This document shows, one piece after another, positions 44,701 through 52,398 of a DNA stretch of 64,000 nt (position 1 is the first letter of the stretch; each line of letters opens with the position of its first letter). The translations under genes were made by a program, and so were the position numbers. The DNA is from CAG-303 sp034172985 (GTDB taxonomy: Bacteria; Bacillota; Clostridia; Lachnospirales; Lachnospiraceae): positions 21,867 through 85,866 of the forward strand of contig JAXFDY010000199.1 of the NCBI GenBank assembly GCA_034172985.1. The letters are read 5' to 3'. The notes below the pieces were generated by a model. That model had not been told where the DNA came from and ran no database searches. It worked only from the letters and a program-made list of their open reading frames with translations.

Positions 44701-45138
44701 GTTTCATTGTGGTTTAATGAACGTAAGACAAATCTATGGACAAGTATCTTTTATGCAGATTTTGAGAATGCATTTGTTAGTCTGATTCCGCATGGCTGGA
44801 ATGGTGTTAGTATTTTCAGAATTTTAGAAAAAGCCACTGAAAATGGTTTTTACGATGCGGTAGGTACAGACAAAGATTTTGATGGATGGACGCAGATTGC
44901 AGGTGCTTATAATGCCAAGACTCATTCTCTTGCATTGTTTATTAATGGAATTCTGATTGCCTGTAAAGATGAGGCGATTTCATTAAATAATCATGGTCGT
45001 ATGATTATAGGCGGAGATGTTTATCAAGATAGTTTCAACGGATATGTGGCAGAATTTCGTGTGACAAATAAAGCAATGTCGGCAAAAGAAGTTCTGGAAG
45101 AATATAATACCGATAAACAAAAATTTATAAATAATTAA
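41722..45138 (+). CDS. Multidomain c-di-GMP protein: GGDEF, degenerate GGDEF/EAL, LamG-like C-terminus
   Basis: This 1138-residue protein has no signal peptide or membrane helix. Layout: PAS-like N-terminus (about 1-125); GGDEF domain with intact G-G-D-E-F at 207-211 and an RxxD inhibitory site (R198, D201); a GAF-like region (about 310-490); a second GGDEF whose motif has become H-S-D-N-I near 575; an EAL domain with E705-A-L; and a LamG/concanavalin-like domain (about 934-1138). In the EAL, the second Asp of D-D-F-G is S827 and the Glu of A-E-G-V-E is I883, so phosphodiesterase activity is probably lost. Thus it likely makes c-di-GMP and may bind it at the C-terminal half. ATG 41722 follows GGAGAAGGAAAA. 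Confidence 0.85.
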   Translation: MSGLLQKEEFFATVMKTVTSKFGEYFLHEDKGVIYDFQDGDLKVIKEFPNMKSQLYANVNKASLKILDQIFEDFLARKETGSYDLQFIGEESLNLGWVNVQYRYEDNKDSYFAIIRKIDERMQENQKLYEEVRKDPLTKLINKTHSAELIRDAIEHTGKGSIMIIDIDNFKSVNDNLGHMFGDEVIVSVAHGIKTVFRDNDIVGRIGGDEFIVYAEGLTDKEIIKKKAENVCNTVSNIYTGESDEVKISASIGIAVVPNDSDDYNELFQMADHALYYTKRRGKNGYSFFDNENEDMKKYHRAISRANEVTEEIEEVNEEMDAFYFELNDLAFRMLGETKNEDSAINLLLHRIQDKFHFSAIRVLETDEKELELKCTYELRTDTVKSCLNQSYVYTEAEWIRLANLCNGDALVYAKSEGKQFDGELFKTEENPKSGIIMSVSNNDCFAGIVVYEDCCKERSFTKKELKVLNSFERVFTVYKAQKVSKGNTNYYLKQLSERDNLTGLYKYYTFLSKMEEAVYNITEDSKILYLQVDIAHFKYINESYSYDMGDKLLKRFADLICGDSNYLMYASRIHSDNIVATFKIPASISDEEIITYIDQILVEKNAALQNLVSSDNFYINCGIYIAKGNEHNYNGGITNANYAKKIAKDNGDGKCVFFDNDMFESHKREMEMLEEFPIALKQQQFTVVYQPQIDTISKTVVGAEALSRWTRNDGTYLMPDEFVSILENANKLVELDYYVIEKVMQFLGDRKASDRKYVPVSLNLSKQHIKNQNFFEYLESQMNKYNVKAQYINFEIAEEVFISDMDDAVEFCNRLHSMGIRVMMDSFGSGYSSLNVLDKLPVDCIKIDKLFIKNTTFVEKEKVILNGIIDIAKKLRKSTATIGVETYEQNAFLCRCGCDIIQGNFYSEPLNGNDFWKYADAHCEPEVQSAYFSFDGTFEANNSEYRANPNGAFISFNDHVLPGRKVLELPGGIAGHELVELSLGNLLAKDFTVSLWFNERKTNLWTSIFYADFENAFVSLIPHGWNGVSIFRILEKATENGFYDAVGTDKDFDGWTQIAGAYNAKTHSLALFINGILIACKDEAISLNNHGRMIIGGDVYQDSFNGYVAEFRVTNKAMSAKEVLEEYNTDKQKFINN

Positions 45139-45155
45139 AAAAGAAGGTAAAACTG

Positions 45156-46124
45156 ATGATAAATTATTTGACAGATAACAATTATCTGGAAATGGTATCT
45201 TTTATAGGAATTATGGCAGCATTCTTTCTGACATGTATTTTTATGGCAAAATGTAATAATCTTCTGCCGAAGGATGCAGGAAGAGCATTTGCCCATGATG
45301 GAAAATTATCTGCAGGGAAACCGAGAGGAGCCGGTTTCATCTTTGTACTTGTATTCATCTTTGTTAGTCTTGTCTTTGGAGACATGACCAGAGAAAATCT
45401 GATTTATATCGTGCTGGTTGCAGCTGCAATGATGACAGGTTTTTTAGATGATTGTGCGAAAACTCCATGGGGAGAATATAAAAAAGGAATCCTTGATCTG
45501 ATTATCGCTATTATGGTAGCAGTCACATTCCTTAATTTCAATCCAAATGATGTTTACCTTGCATCTGTAAACCAGACTATTACCATACCTCCTGTAGTGT
45601 TTTATATACTCACAATTATTCTTGTCTGGACATCAATCAATGTAACAAATTGTTCTGATGGCGTAGACGGATTATCAGGAACTTTAACTATTATAACATT
45701 GCTAACAGTTTATATCATATCAAAACTTGCCAATGCAGATATGGGATTTGGATATATATTACTTCTGTTTGTCACATGTCTTCTGGGTTATCTCTGGTTT
45801 AATGCAACTCCTAGTATTCTTATGATGGGAGATGCCGGTTCCCGTGCTATGGGATTGTTTATTGCCATTGCTGTCTTGAAAAGCGGCAGTCCTTTTATGT
45901 ATCTTCTAGTTGCCATTGTATTACTTTTGGATGGTGGATTAGGATTGCTAAAAGTTGCTCTTTTGAGATTTTTGAAAATTAAAATTCTTGTAAATGTACG
46001 GACTCCGCTTCATGATCATGTGCGGAAAGTATGGAACTGGTCAAACACACAGGCAGTTTACCGTTTTGCAATCATACAGATTGTCATTTCTATCGCTGCA
46101 GTCTATTTATATATTTTGCAATAA
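45156..46124 (+). CDS. MraY-like phospho-sugar transferase
   Basis: This 322-residue polyprenyl-phosphate sugar-1-phosphate transferase has about ten helices. It shows D-D-C-A-K near residue 96, T-N-C-S-D-G-V-D-G near 165 and M-M-G-D-A-G-S-R near 225, the metal and substrate sites of MraY. The cytoplasmic HHH motif reads P-L-H-D-H-V-R-K, so one His is replaced. It is not in a mur cluster, so it may be a second MraY-type enzyme for another glycan or the housekeeping copy. It starts behind AAGAAGG, 17 bp after its neighbour. Confidence 0.8.
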   Translation: MINYLTDNNYLEMVSFIGIMAAFFLTCIFMAKCNNLLPKDAGRAFAHDGKLSAGKPRGAGFIFVLVFIFVSLVFGDMTRENLIYIVLVAAAMMTGFLDDCAKTPWGEYKKGILDLIIAIMVAVTFLNFNPNDVYLASVNQTITIPPVVFYILTIILVWTSINVTNCSDGVDGLSGTLTIITLLTVYIISKLANADMGFGYILLLFVTCLLGYLWFNATPSILMMGDAGSRAMGLFIAIAVLKSGSPFMYLLVAIVLLLDGGLGLLKVALLRFLKIKILVNVRTPLHDHVRKVWNWSNTQAVYRFAIIQIVISIAAVYLYILQ

Positions 46125-46128
46125 CTAT

Positions 46129-46154
46129 AAGACAAGGAATTTTTTCCTTGTCTT
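46129..46154 (+). terminator. Terminator after the MraY-like gene
   Basis: AAGACAAGGAA and TTCCTTGTCTT form a perfect 11-bp stem with a TTTT loop, followed by TTCTT, right after the stop codon. Confidence 0.82.
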
Positions 46155-46240
46155 TTCTTAATGCTTATAGGAAATACCTCGGAAAAAGAGTGTCGAAGAT
46201 ACTTTGTTCTGAAAAAAATTTAAAAAAATAAAAAAAGTTC

Positions 46241-46268
46241 TTGCAATTTAAAAAAACTTTGTTATAAT
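46241..46268 (+). promoter_or_regulatory. Promoter for tRNA-Glu
   Basis: TTGCAA (46241-46246) and TATAAT (46263-46268) are 16 bp apart, about 47 bp upstream of the tRNA. The 46155-46240 stretch before it holds no gene that I can see. Confidence 0.72.
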
Positions 46269-46314
46269 AACATAGTACTGTTCAGGTGGACGCCGGACAG
46301 AAGGTTTTATATCT

Positions 46315-46386
46315 GGCTAATTGGTCAAGAGGTTAAGACGCCGCCCTCTCACGGCGGAATCAGGGGTTCGATTCCCCTATTAGCTG
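46315..46386 (+). tRNA. tRNA-Glu (anticodon CTC)
   Basis: This is a 72-nt tRNA. The acceptor stem is GGCTAAT with ATTAGCT (first pair G-U). The anticodon stem is CCGCC/GGCGG with loop CTCTCAC, so the anticodon is CTC, reading GAG. The T-arm is GGGG TTCGATT CCCC. The discriminator is G, as usual for tRNA-Glu, and CCA is not encoded. It stands alone between a promoter and a terminator. Confidence 0.95.
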
Positions 46387-46390
46387 CTTT

Positions 46391-46417
46391 AAGACATCGT
46401 ACGTTGTACGATGTCTT
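46391..46417 (+). terminator. Terminator after tRNA-Glu
   Basis: AAGACATCGTAC and GTACGATGTCTT form a 12-bp perfect stem with a GTT loop, followed by TTCATT, 4 nt after the tRNA. Confidence 0.82.
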
Positions 46418-46468
46418 TTCATTCTATCTATACAAAACCAATCAAAATATAAGAAAGGAAGAATGTCC

Positions 46469-46936
46469 ATGTCGAAAAGAGAAGAATATGAACGGAAAAC
46501 AGAAGAACTGGTCATGCCATTTATCACCGAAAATAATTTCGAGCTGGTAGATGTGGAATATGTGAAGGAGGCCGGAAACTGGTATCTGAGAGTCTATATT
46601 GACAAAGAGAACGGAATAACGGTAGATGATTGTGAGATTATCAGCAGAGCTTTGAGCGATAAACTGGACAGTCAGGATTTTATTGAGGATTCTTATATTT
46701 TGGAAGTAAGTTCCCCTGGTCTTGGAAGACCATTAAAAAAAGAAAAAGACTTCAAGCGCAGTATTGGTAAAGAAGTCGAAGTAAAGCTTTACAAGGCAAT
46801 CAATCGTCAAAAAGATTTTGAGGGAGTATTAAAAGCTTATTCAGATACTGAAATCACAATTGAGATTGATGAAAATGAAGAAATGACTTTTTTAAGAAAT
46901 GACATTGCATTAATCAGATTATCATTTGATTTTTAA
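46469..46936 (+). CDS. rimP: Ribosome maturation factor RimP
   Basis: This 155-residue protein has an N-terminal domain with F-E-L-V-D-V-E-Y near residue 24 and W-Y-L-R-V-Y-I-D near 36. The signature Y-I-L-E-V-S-S-P-G-L-G-R-P-L lies near 71-84, followed by a small SH3-like C-terminus. It acts in 30S subunit maturation. I chose ATG 46469, 7 bp after AAAGGAAG; an ATG 6 bp upstream is too close to the binding site. It opens the nusA-infB operon. Confidence 0.95.
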   Translation: MSKREEYERKTEELVMPFITENNFELVDVEYVKEAGNWYLRVYIDKENGITVDDCEIISRALSDKLDSQDFIEDSYILEVSSPGLGRPLKKEKDFKRSIGKEVEVKLYKAINRQKDFEGVLKAYSDTEITIEIDENEEMTFLRNDIALIRLSFDF

Positions 46937-46956
46937 ACGAAAGGAAGAATAGGAAA

Positions 46957-48042
46957 ATGAACAAAGAATTAATTGAAGCATTAAATGTATTGGAAAAGGA
47001 AAAAGATATCAGTAAAGATGTGATTTTGGATGCTATCGAAAACTCGTTACTGACTGCATACAAAGTCCATTACGGTAAGGCAGACAACGTCACAATCAAT
47101 ATCGATCGTGAGACAGGTGATTATAAGATTCTTGCTGAAAAAGAAGTCGTAGAAAACGTCGAAGATAAAGCAACACAGATTAGTCTTGAAGATGCTTATA
47201 AAATCAGTAAAAAATATCAGCTTGGTGATATTGTAAGTGTTGATGTGAAATCAAAGGAATTCGGACGTATCGCAACACAGAATGCAAAAAATATTATTAC
47301 CCAGAAAATCAGGGAAGAAGAGAGAAGAGTCCTCTTTGATAAATATTATGGAAAAGAAAAAGATGTTGTTACAGGTATCGTACAGCGAATCAATGATAAG
47401 AGTATCAGCATTAATCTTGGTAAGGTAGATGCACTTTTAAATGAATCCGAACAGGTTCGTGGCGAAAAGCTGATGCCAAACGATAGAATCAAGTTATATG
47501 TAACGGAAGTAAAAGATACTTCCAGAGGTCCAAAAATCCTTGTATCCAGAACTCATCCGGAGCTGGTAAAAAGATTGTTTGAAGCGGAAGTAAGTGAAGT
47601 AAAAGATGGAACTGTTGAAATTATGGGTATTTCAAGAGAAGCTGGTTCCAGAAGTAAAATTTCTGTTCGTTCCAAGGATCCAAATGTAGACCCTGTAGGG
47701 GCATGTGTAGGAATTAACGGTACAAGAGTAAATGCTATCGTCAATGAGCTTCGCGGAGAAAAGATTGATATTGTAAACTGGAATGAAAACCCGGCTATTT
47801 TAATTGAAAATGCTTTAAGTCCTGCCAAGGTTGTTTCTGTTGTGGCTGATGATGAAGAAAAAACTGCCAAAGTCGTAGTTCCTGACTACCAGCTTTCGCT
47901 CGCCATCGGAAAAGAAGGTCAAAATGCAAGACTTGCTGCAAGATTAACCGGTTTTAAGATTGATATCAAGAGCGAATCCCAGGCCAAAGAAGCAGAAGCT
48001 GTAGAAACTCAGGAAACCCCGGAAGATATTGTAGAGGAATAA
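46957..48042 (+). CDS. nusA: Transcription termination/antitermination factor NusA
   Basis: This 361-residue protein has the standard Firmicutes NusA layout: an N-terminal RNA-polymerase-binding domain (about 1-125), S1 (about 135-200), then KH1 and KH2 (about 200-345). The segment A-I-G-K-E-G-Q-N-A-R-L-A-A-R-L-T-G near 312-328 is the second KH loop. It lacks the C-terminal acidic repeats of enterobacterial NusA. It modulates pausing and termination. It starts 20 bp after rimP behind AAAGGAAG. Confidence 0.97.
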   Translation: MNKELIEALNVLEKEKDISKDVILDAIENSLLTAYKVHYGKADNVTINIDRETGDYKILAEKEVVENVEDKATQISLEDAYKISKKYQLGDIVSVDVKSKEFGRIATQNAKNIITQKIREEERRVLFDKYYGKEKDVVTGIVQRINDKSISINLGKVDALLNESEQVRGEKLMPNDRIKLYVTEVKDTSRGPKILVSRTHPELVKRLFEAEVSEVKDGTVEIMGISREAGSRSKISVRSKDPNVDPVGACVGINGTRVNAIVNELRGEKIDIVNWNENPAILIENALSPAKVVSVVADDEEKTAKVVVPDYQLSLAIGKEGQNARLAARLTGFKIDIKSESQAKEAEAVETQETPEDIVEE

Positions 48043-48049
48043 TTCAGCT

Positions 48050-48310
48050 ATGAATATGACAAAAAAAATACCACTCCGCAAATGTTCCGGCTGTGGTGAA
48101 ATGAAACCAAAAAAAGAACTCATACGTGTCTTAAGAACAGAAAATGGTGTAATTGTTGACCTGACTGGTAAGCAAAATGGCAGAGGTGCATATATCTGCA
48201 ATTCAAAAGACTGTTTTGACAAAGCAAAAAAAGCAAAAAGCATTGAAAAAGCATTAAAAACTCCTATTCCGCAGGAAGTTTATGCAGAATTGAAAAAGTC
48301 TTTTGAATAA
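48050..48310 (+). CDS. rnpM: RnpM (YlxR, DUF448) RNA-binding protein
   Basis: This 86-residue basic protein has the DUF448 pattern P-L-R-K-C-S-G-C near residues 6-13, K-K-E-L-I-R-V near 20 and G-R-G-A-Y-I-C near 45-51. YlxR has been described as an RNase P modulator (RnpM); that role is inferred from family here. It sits between nusA and ylxQ, its conserved location. Confidence 0.93.
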   Translation: MNMTKKIPLRKCSGCGEMKPKKELIRVLRTENGVIVDLTGKQNGRGAYICNSKDCFDKAKKAKSIEKALKTPIPQEVYAELKKSFE

Positions 48311-48374
48311 AATGCCGGAAAGAATCGTATGATTAAAAAATAATAAGTAACAAATAAGAAATCGGGAGGAAAAT

Positions 48375-48692
48375 ATGAGCGACAGATTATTATCATTATT
48401 ATCCCTTGCAACGAAAGCAGGCAAAACAGTTGGCGGTGAAGTTCAGGTGGAAAATGCAGTGAAAGATGGGAAGGCATCTCTAGTGATTATTTCCTCTGAA
48501 GCATCAAAAAATACCAGAAAGAAATTCACTAATATGTGCAGCTATTATAAAGTTCCTCTCTATATTTATGGAACAAAAGAAGAACTGGGACGTTTTACGG
48601 GAAAAGAATTTCGTGCGTCAGTAGCAGTGATTGGCAGTGATTTTTATAATTCATTCGTTAAGATATTTACAGATATGGAGGTAACTGAATGA
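48375..48692 (+). CDS. L7Ae-family ribosomal protein (YlxQ)
   Basis: This 105-residue L7Ae/L30e-type RNA-binding protein shows L-S-L-A-T-K-A-G-K-T-V-G-G near the start and L-V-I-I-S-S-E-A-S-K-N-T near 36-47. YlxQ-type proteins bind kink-turn RNA. It starts behind TCGGGAGGAAAAT. It overlaps infB by 4 bp (ATGA), which implies translational coupling. Confidence 0.93.
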   Translation: MSDRLLSLLSLATKAGKTVGGEVQVENAVKDGKASLVIISSEASKNTRKKFTNMCSYYKVPLYIYGTKEELGRFTGKEFRASVAVIGSDFYNSFVKIFTDMEVTE

Positions 48693-50968
48693 GAGTACAT
48701 GAATTTGCAAAACAAATAAATAAAGATAGTAAAGAAGTAATCGCAATTCTAACTGCAAACGGAATAGAAGGCAAAAAGACCATGAGTTCAATTGCAGAAA
48801 AAGAAATGGAATTAGTTTTGGAAAAAATCCAGGAGAAGAAAAAAAGTGAAGCTATTCCTGAAAAAAAACAGGGCAAGGAACAGCAAAAAAATACAGAGAA
48901 GAAAATTTCGAACAACAAACAAAATGATCGTGATACAAAAAATAAAAATACAGAATCTTCAAAACCAATAAAAAATGATTCGGAGAAACGTATTACAAAA
49001 GTTTATAATCCTCAGAATAGTTCAAATAATAATAAAAACAAGAATAATAAAAATAATAACAATAATAATAACCAGAAAAACAGCAATAATAATACAAACC
49101 ACGGAAATAAAAATAACAGCAGCAATAACAACCGGAACGGAAACGGAAACGGAAAGGGAAACAGACCTGCTCCGGCACCTCAGCCTTCAAAGAAAGAAAA
49201 AGAAGATGACATCAAAGTAATCACCATTCCAGAGTCTCTTACTATTGGTGAACTGGCAGATAAAATGAAAATGTCGTCTTCAGCATTAATCAAGAAATTA
49301 TTTATGCAGGGTATGATGTATAGTGTCAACCACGAAATTGATTACGAGACAGCAGAAAGCATTGCTCTTGAATTTGATATTATCGCAGAACCTGAAGAAA
49401 AAGTAGATGTTATTGAAGAATTATTGCGCGAAGAGGAAGAAGATGAGGCAACGATGGTAACACGTCCTCCTGTTGTCTGTGTCATGGGGCATGTTGATCA
49501 TGGTAAAACTTCTCTGTTGGATGCAATCCGGAAAACAAATGTAATATCTGGAGAAGCTGGTGGTATTACTCAGCATATCGGTGCTTATGTAGTAAATTGT
49601 AATGGAGAGAAAATAACGTTCCTCGATACACCGGGACATGAAGCATTTACTGCAATGCGTATGCGTGGTGCACAGGCTACAGACATTGCCATTCTTGTAG
49701 TTGCAGCTGATGATGGTGTTATGCCTCAGACCATAGAGGCCATCAGCCATGCAAAAGCAGCCGGAATCAGTATCATTGTTGCCGTGAATAAAATTGATAA
49801 GCCTAGCGCAAACGTGGAAAAAGTAAAACAAGAGCTGGCCGAATATGAACTCCTTGCTGAAGACTGGGGCGGAGACACCGTTTTTGTTCCTGTGTCTGCT
49901 CATACTGGTGAAGGTCTTGATCAACTGTTGGAAATGGTGCTTCTTACTGCAGAAATGAACGAGTTGAAAGCAAATCCAAACAGAAAAGCCAGAGGTGTTG
50001 TAATTGAGGCTAAACTGGACAAAGGAAGAGGCCCTGTAGCTACTGTACTTGTACAAAAAGGAACTTTAAAAACCGGTGATGCAGTTGCTATCGGTTCTGC
50101 ATACGGCCGTGTGCGTGCCATGATTGCTGATAACGGAGAGAAGTTAAAAGAAGCAGGACCATCTACACCTGTAGAAATTCTGGGTCTTAACAGTGTTCCA
50201 AATGCCGGTGAGGTAATGATGGCAACAAAGAACGAAAAAGAAGCAAGAAATATTGCTGAAACATTTATCAATGAGGGCAGGGAAAAACTGTTAGAAGGTT
50301 CAAGAGCGAAGGCGAAGATGACTTTGGATGATATTTACAGTCAGATCCAGGCAGGAAACCTAAAAGAATTAAATATCATCGTCAAAGCCGATGTGCAGGG
50401 ATCTGTAGAAGCTGTGAAACAAAGTCTGGTGAAACTTTCAAATGATGAAGTTGTTGTAAAAGTAATCCATGGTGGTGTTGGTGCCATAAACGAATCGGAT
50501 GTGTCTCTTGCATCTGCGTCAAACGCAATCATCATCGGATTTAATGTAAGACCGGATAATACTGCTAAAGAAATCGCTGAACGCGAAAATGTTGACTTAA
50601 GATTATACAGAGTTATTTATCAGGCAATTGAAGATGTGGAAGCTGCCATGAAGGGTATGCTTGATCCTGTCTATGAAGAAAAAGTAATCGGTCATGCAGA
50701 AATCCGCCAGTTATTCAAATCTTCCGGCGTGGGAATGATTGCAGGTTCTTATGTCATGGACGGAACATTCCAACGTGGATGTAAAGTTAGAATTTCAAGA
50801 GAAGGAAAACAGATTTTTGAAGGCGAATTGGCATCACTCAAGAGATTTAAAGATGATGTAAAGGAAGTAAAAGCAGGATACGAGTGTGGTCTTGTATTCG
50901 AAGGTTTTACAGGTTTTGCAGAACTTGATATTGTTGAAGCATATATAATGGTTGAAGTTCCTCGCTAA
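48689..50968 (+). CDS. infB: Translation initiation factor IF-2
   Basis: This 759-residue IF-2 has an N-terminal domain (about 1-50), a charged and then strikingly Asn-rich linker (about 75-160), a second IF2_N block (about 175-230) and the GTPase domain from about 260. GTPase motifs are G-H-V-D-H-G-K-T, D-T-P-G-H-E and N-K-I-D-K, followed by domains II-IV. It positions initiator tRNA on the 30S subunit. The linker has long runs of AAT/AAC codons, apparently expanded, and would be disordered. The start follows GAGGTAACTGA. Confidence 0.97.
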   Translation: MRVHEFAKQINKDSKEVIAILTANGIEGKKTMSSIAEKEMELVLEKIQEKKKSEAIPEKKQGKEQQKNTEKKISNNKQNDRDTKNKNTESSKPIKNDSEKRITKVYNPQNSSNNNKNKNNKNNNNNNNQKNSNNNTNHGNKNNSSNNNRNGNGNGKGNRPAPAPQPSKKEKEDDIKVITIPESLTIGELADKMKMSSSALIKKLFMQGMMYSVNHEIDYETAESIALEFDIIAEPEEKVDVIEELLREEEEDEATMVTRPPVVCVMGHVDHGKTSLLDAIRKTNVISGEAGGITQHIGAYVVNCNGEKITFLDTPGHEAFTAMRMRGAQATDIAILVVAADDGVMPQTIEAISHAKAAGISIIVAVNKIDKPSANVEKVKQELAEYELLAEDWGGDTVFVPVSAHTGEGLDQLLEMVLLTAEMNELKANPNRKARGVVIEAKLDKGRGPVATVLVQKGTLKTGDAVAIGSAYGRVRAMIADNGEKLKEAGPSTPVEILGLNSVPNAGEVMMATKNEKEARNIAETFINEGREKLLEGSRAKAKMTLDDIYSQIQAGNLKELNIIVKADVQGSVEAVKQSLVKLSNDEVVVKVIHGGVGAINESDVSLASASNAIIIGFNVRPDNTAKEIAERENVDLRLYRVIYQAIEDVEAAMKGMLDPVYEEKVIGHAEIRQLFKSSGVGMIAGSYVMDGTFQRGCKVRISREGKQIFEGELASLKRFKDDVKEVKAGYECGLVFEGFTGFAELDIVEAYIMVEVPR
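49015..49165 (+). repeat. Asn-codon-rich low-complexity tract in infB
   Basis: This tract is dominated by AAT and AAC codons with interspersed Lys, Ser, Gly and Gln codons, encoding an Asn-rich linker in IF-2. It keeps the reading frame and lacks a fixed period, so it is a coding low-complexity region rather than a regulatory repeat. Confidence 0.85.
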
Positions 50969-51008
50969 ACGGTGTAATATAGTTGAGGGGATAGTAGGAG
51001 AAATAGCG

Positions 51009-51395
51009 ATGAGAAAAAACAGTGTAAAAAATATCAGAGTAAATTCAGAGGTCTTACGCGAGTTAAGTGTCATTATCAGAGAAGATATTAAAGATCCGCG
51101 GATTAGCAGCATGACAAGTGTTGTTGCCGTGGAAGTGACACCTGATTTAAAATATGCCAAGGCTTATATAAGTGTTCTTGGAACTGAAGAAGAAGGAAAA
51201 AATACAATTGCAGGATTAAAAAGTGCAGAAGGCTATATTCGTCATCAGCTTGCTGAAAGAGTGAATTTGCGAAATACGCCCCAGATTACTTTTATCCTGG
51301 ATCAGTCTATTGAATATGGTGTTACCATGTCAAAGAAAATTGATGAAGTGACAAAAGATCTTCATAAAGAGGATGAGGAAACAGAAGAAGCATAA
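51009..51395 (+). CDS. rbfA: 30S ribosome-binding factor RbfA
   Basis: This 128-residue KH-like protein matches RbfA: R-V-N-S-E-V-L-R-E-L near residue 10, D-P-R-I near 35 and V-T-P-D-L-K-Y-A-K-A-Y-I-S-V near 50-63. It helps mature the 16S rRNA 5' end and cold adaptation. I chose ATG 51009, which has TAGGAGAAAT upstream. The longer frame reaching into infB is not supported. A short acidic tail ends the protein. Confidence 0.94.
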   Translation: MRKNSVKNIRVNSEVLRELSVIIREDIKDPRISSMTSVVAVEVTPDLKYAKAYISVLGTEEEGKNTIAGLKSAEGYIRHQLAERVNLRNTPQITFILDQSIEYGVTMSKKIDEVTKDLHKEDEETEEA

Positions 51396-51435
51396 AGAAA
51401 CAGCGGGCTGCATAAGCAGCAGAATTGAGGTTTGA

Positions 51436-52398
51436 ATGAAACTGGCAGAAATAATAAAAGATGCAAAAAAAATAGCAATTGCCGGTCATGTAAGACCTGA
51501 TGGAGATTGTGTGGGAGGAACTTTAGGTCTTTATAATTATCTTATTGAAAATTATAAAGGTATAGAAGTACATGTCTATCTGGAAAAAGCATCACCTAAG
51601 CTATCTTATCTGGCCAATTATGATAAAATTGAGCACGAGGTAAAAGATAATGGTTTTGATCTCTTTCTTGCAGTTGATTTAGGCAATCTTGAACGAATGG
51701 GCATAGCCGGCACTGTATTTTTGGAAACAGAAAATACAGTAAATATCGATCATCATATGACGAATTCATATTACGGAAAAGTCAACTATGTCTGTCCTGA
51801 AATCGGTTCTGTGTGCGAAGTGATTTATGATATGCTGGATGACGAAAAAATTTCGAAAAACACAGCAGAAGCTTTGTATACAGGAATCGTTCATGACACA
51901 GGTGTGTTTAAATATTCCAGTACAACAGGCCATACTATGGAAGTGGCAGGTAAACTTCTTGACCGCGGTCTGGATTCCCAAAAAATTATTGACGAAGGTT
52001 TCTATGAAAAAACATACATTCAGAATCAGGTTTTGGGAAGAACTTTGTTGGAAAGCATGCTTGTTCTGGATGGAAAATGTATTGTTTCTTATTTTACAAA
52101 ACGTGATATGGATTTTTATGGCATTACACCAAATGAACTGGGCGGTGTGGTAGAACAGCTCCGTCTTACATCCGGGGTGGAATGTGCGATCTTTTTGTAT
52201 GAGGTTGAATATATGGATTTTAAAATCAGCCTGCGCTCAAAAAAATATCTTAATGTAAATGAAATAGCAGAGTATTTTGGCGGTGGTGGACATAAACGTG
52301 CGGCAGGATGTACATTTAAGGGGACTGTCCATGATGCCATTAATAATATTCTTCAAAGAATTGACGAACAGCTGAAATTGGTGGATAAAAATGTATAA
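51436..52398 (+). CDS. nrnA: DHH-family oligoribonuclease / pAp phosphatase NrnA
   Basis: This 320-residue DHH/DHHA1 phosphoesterase shows G-H-V-R-P-D-G-D-C-V-G near 17-27, the D-H-H motif in N-I-D-H-H near 98-102 and the DHHA1 glycine-rich G-G-G-G-H-K-R-A-A-G-C near 283. NrnA degrades short RNA oligos and dephosphorylates pAp. It starts behind TTGAGGTTTGA and its end overlaps truB by 8 bp. The order rbfA-nrnA-truB is typical of Firmicutes. Confidence 0.93.
   Translation: MKLAEIIKDAKKIAIAGHVRPDGDCVGGTLGLYNYLIENYKGIEVHVYLEKASPKLSYLANYDKIEHEVKDNGFDLFLAVDLGNLERMGIAGTVFLETENTVNIDHHMTNSYYGKVNYVCPEIGSVCEVIYDMLDDEKISKNTAEALYTGIVHDTGVFKYSSTTGHTMEVAGKLLDRGLDSQKIIDEGFYEKTYIQNQVLGRTLLESMLVLDGKCIVSYFTKRDMDFYGITPNELGGVVEQLRLTSGVECAIFLYEVEYMDFKISLRSKKYLNVNEIAEYFGGGGHKRAAGCTFKGTVHDAINNILQRIDEQLKLVDKNV

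Noticed and set aside
46315..46417. Prophage or integrative element att site at the tRNA 3' end
   Set aside because: No direct repeat of the tRNA end, integrase or phage gene is found nearby.
48990..49170. AAT/AAC-rich tract as a possible CRISPR array or microsatellite
   Set aside because: There is no regular repeat-spacer spacing, and the tract keeps the infB reading frame.
49421..50056. Minus-strand open frame of 211 codons
   Set aside because: It is antisense to the IF-2 GTPase domain, without a binding site or recognisable motif.
50952..51008. Longer RbfA start overlapping infB
   Set aside because: The upstream start has no ribosome binding site; the ATG at 51009 has TAGGAGA at good spacing and gives the normal RbfA N-terminus.
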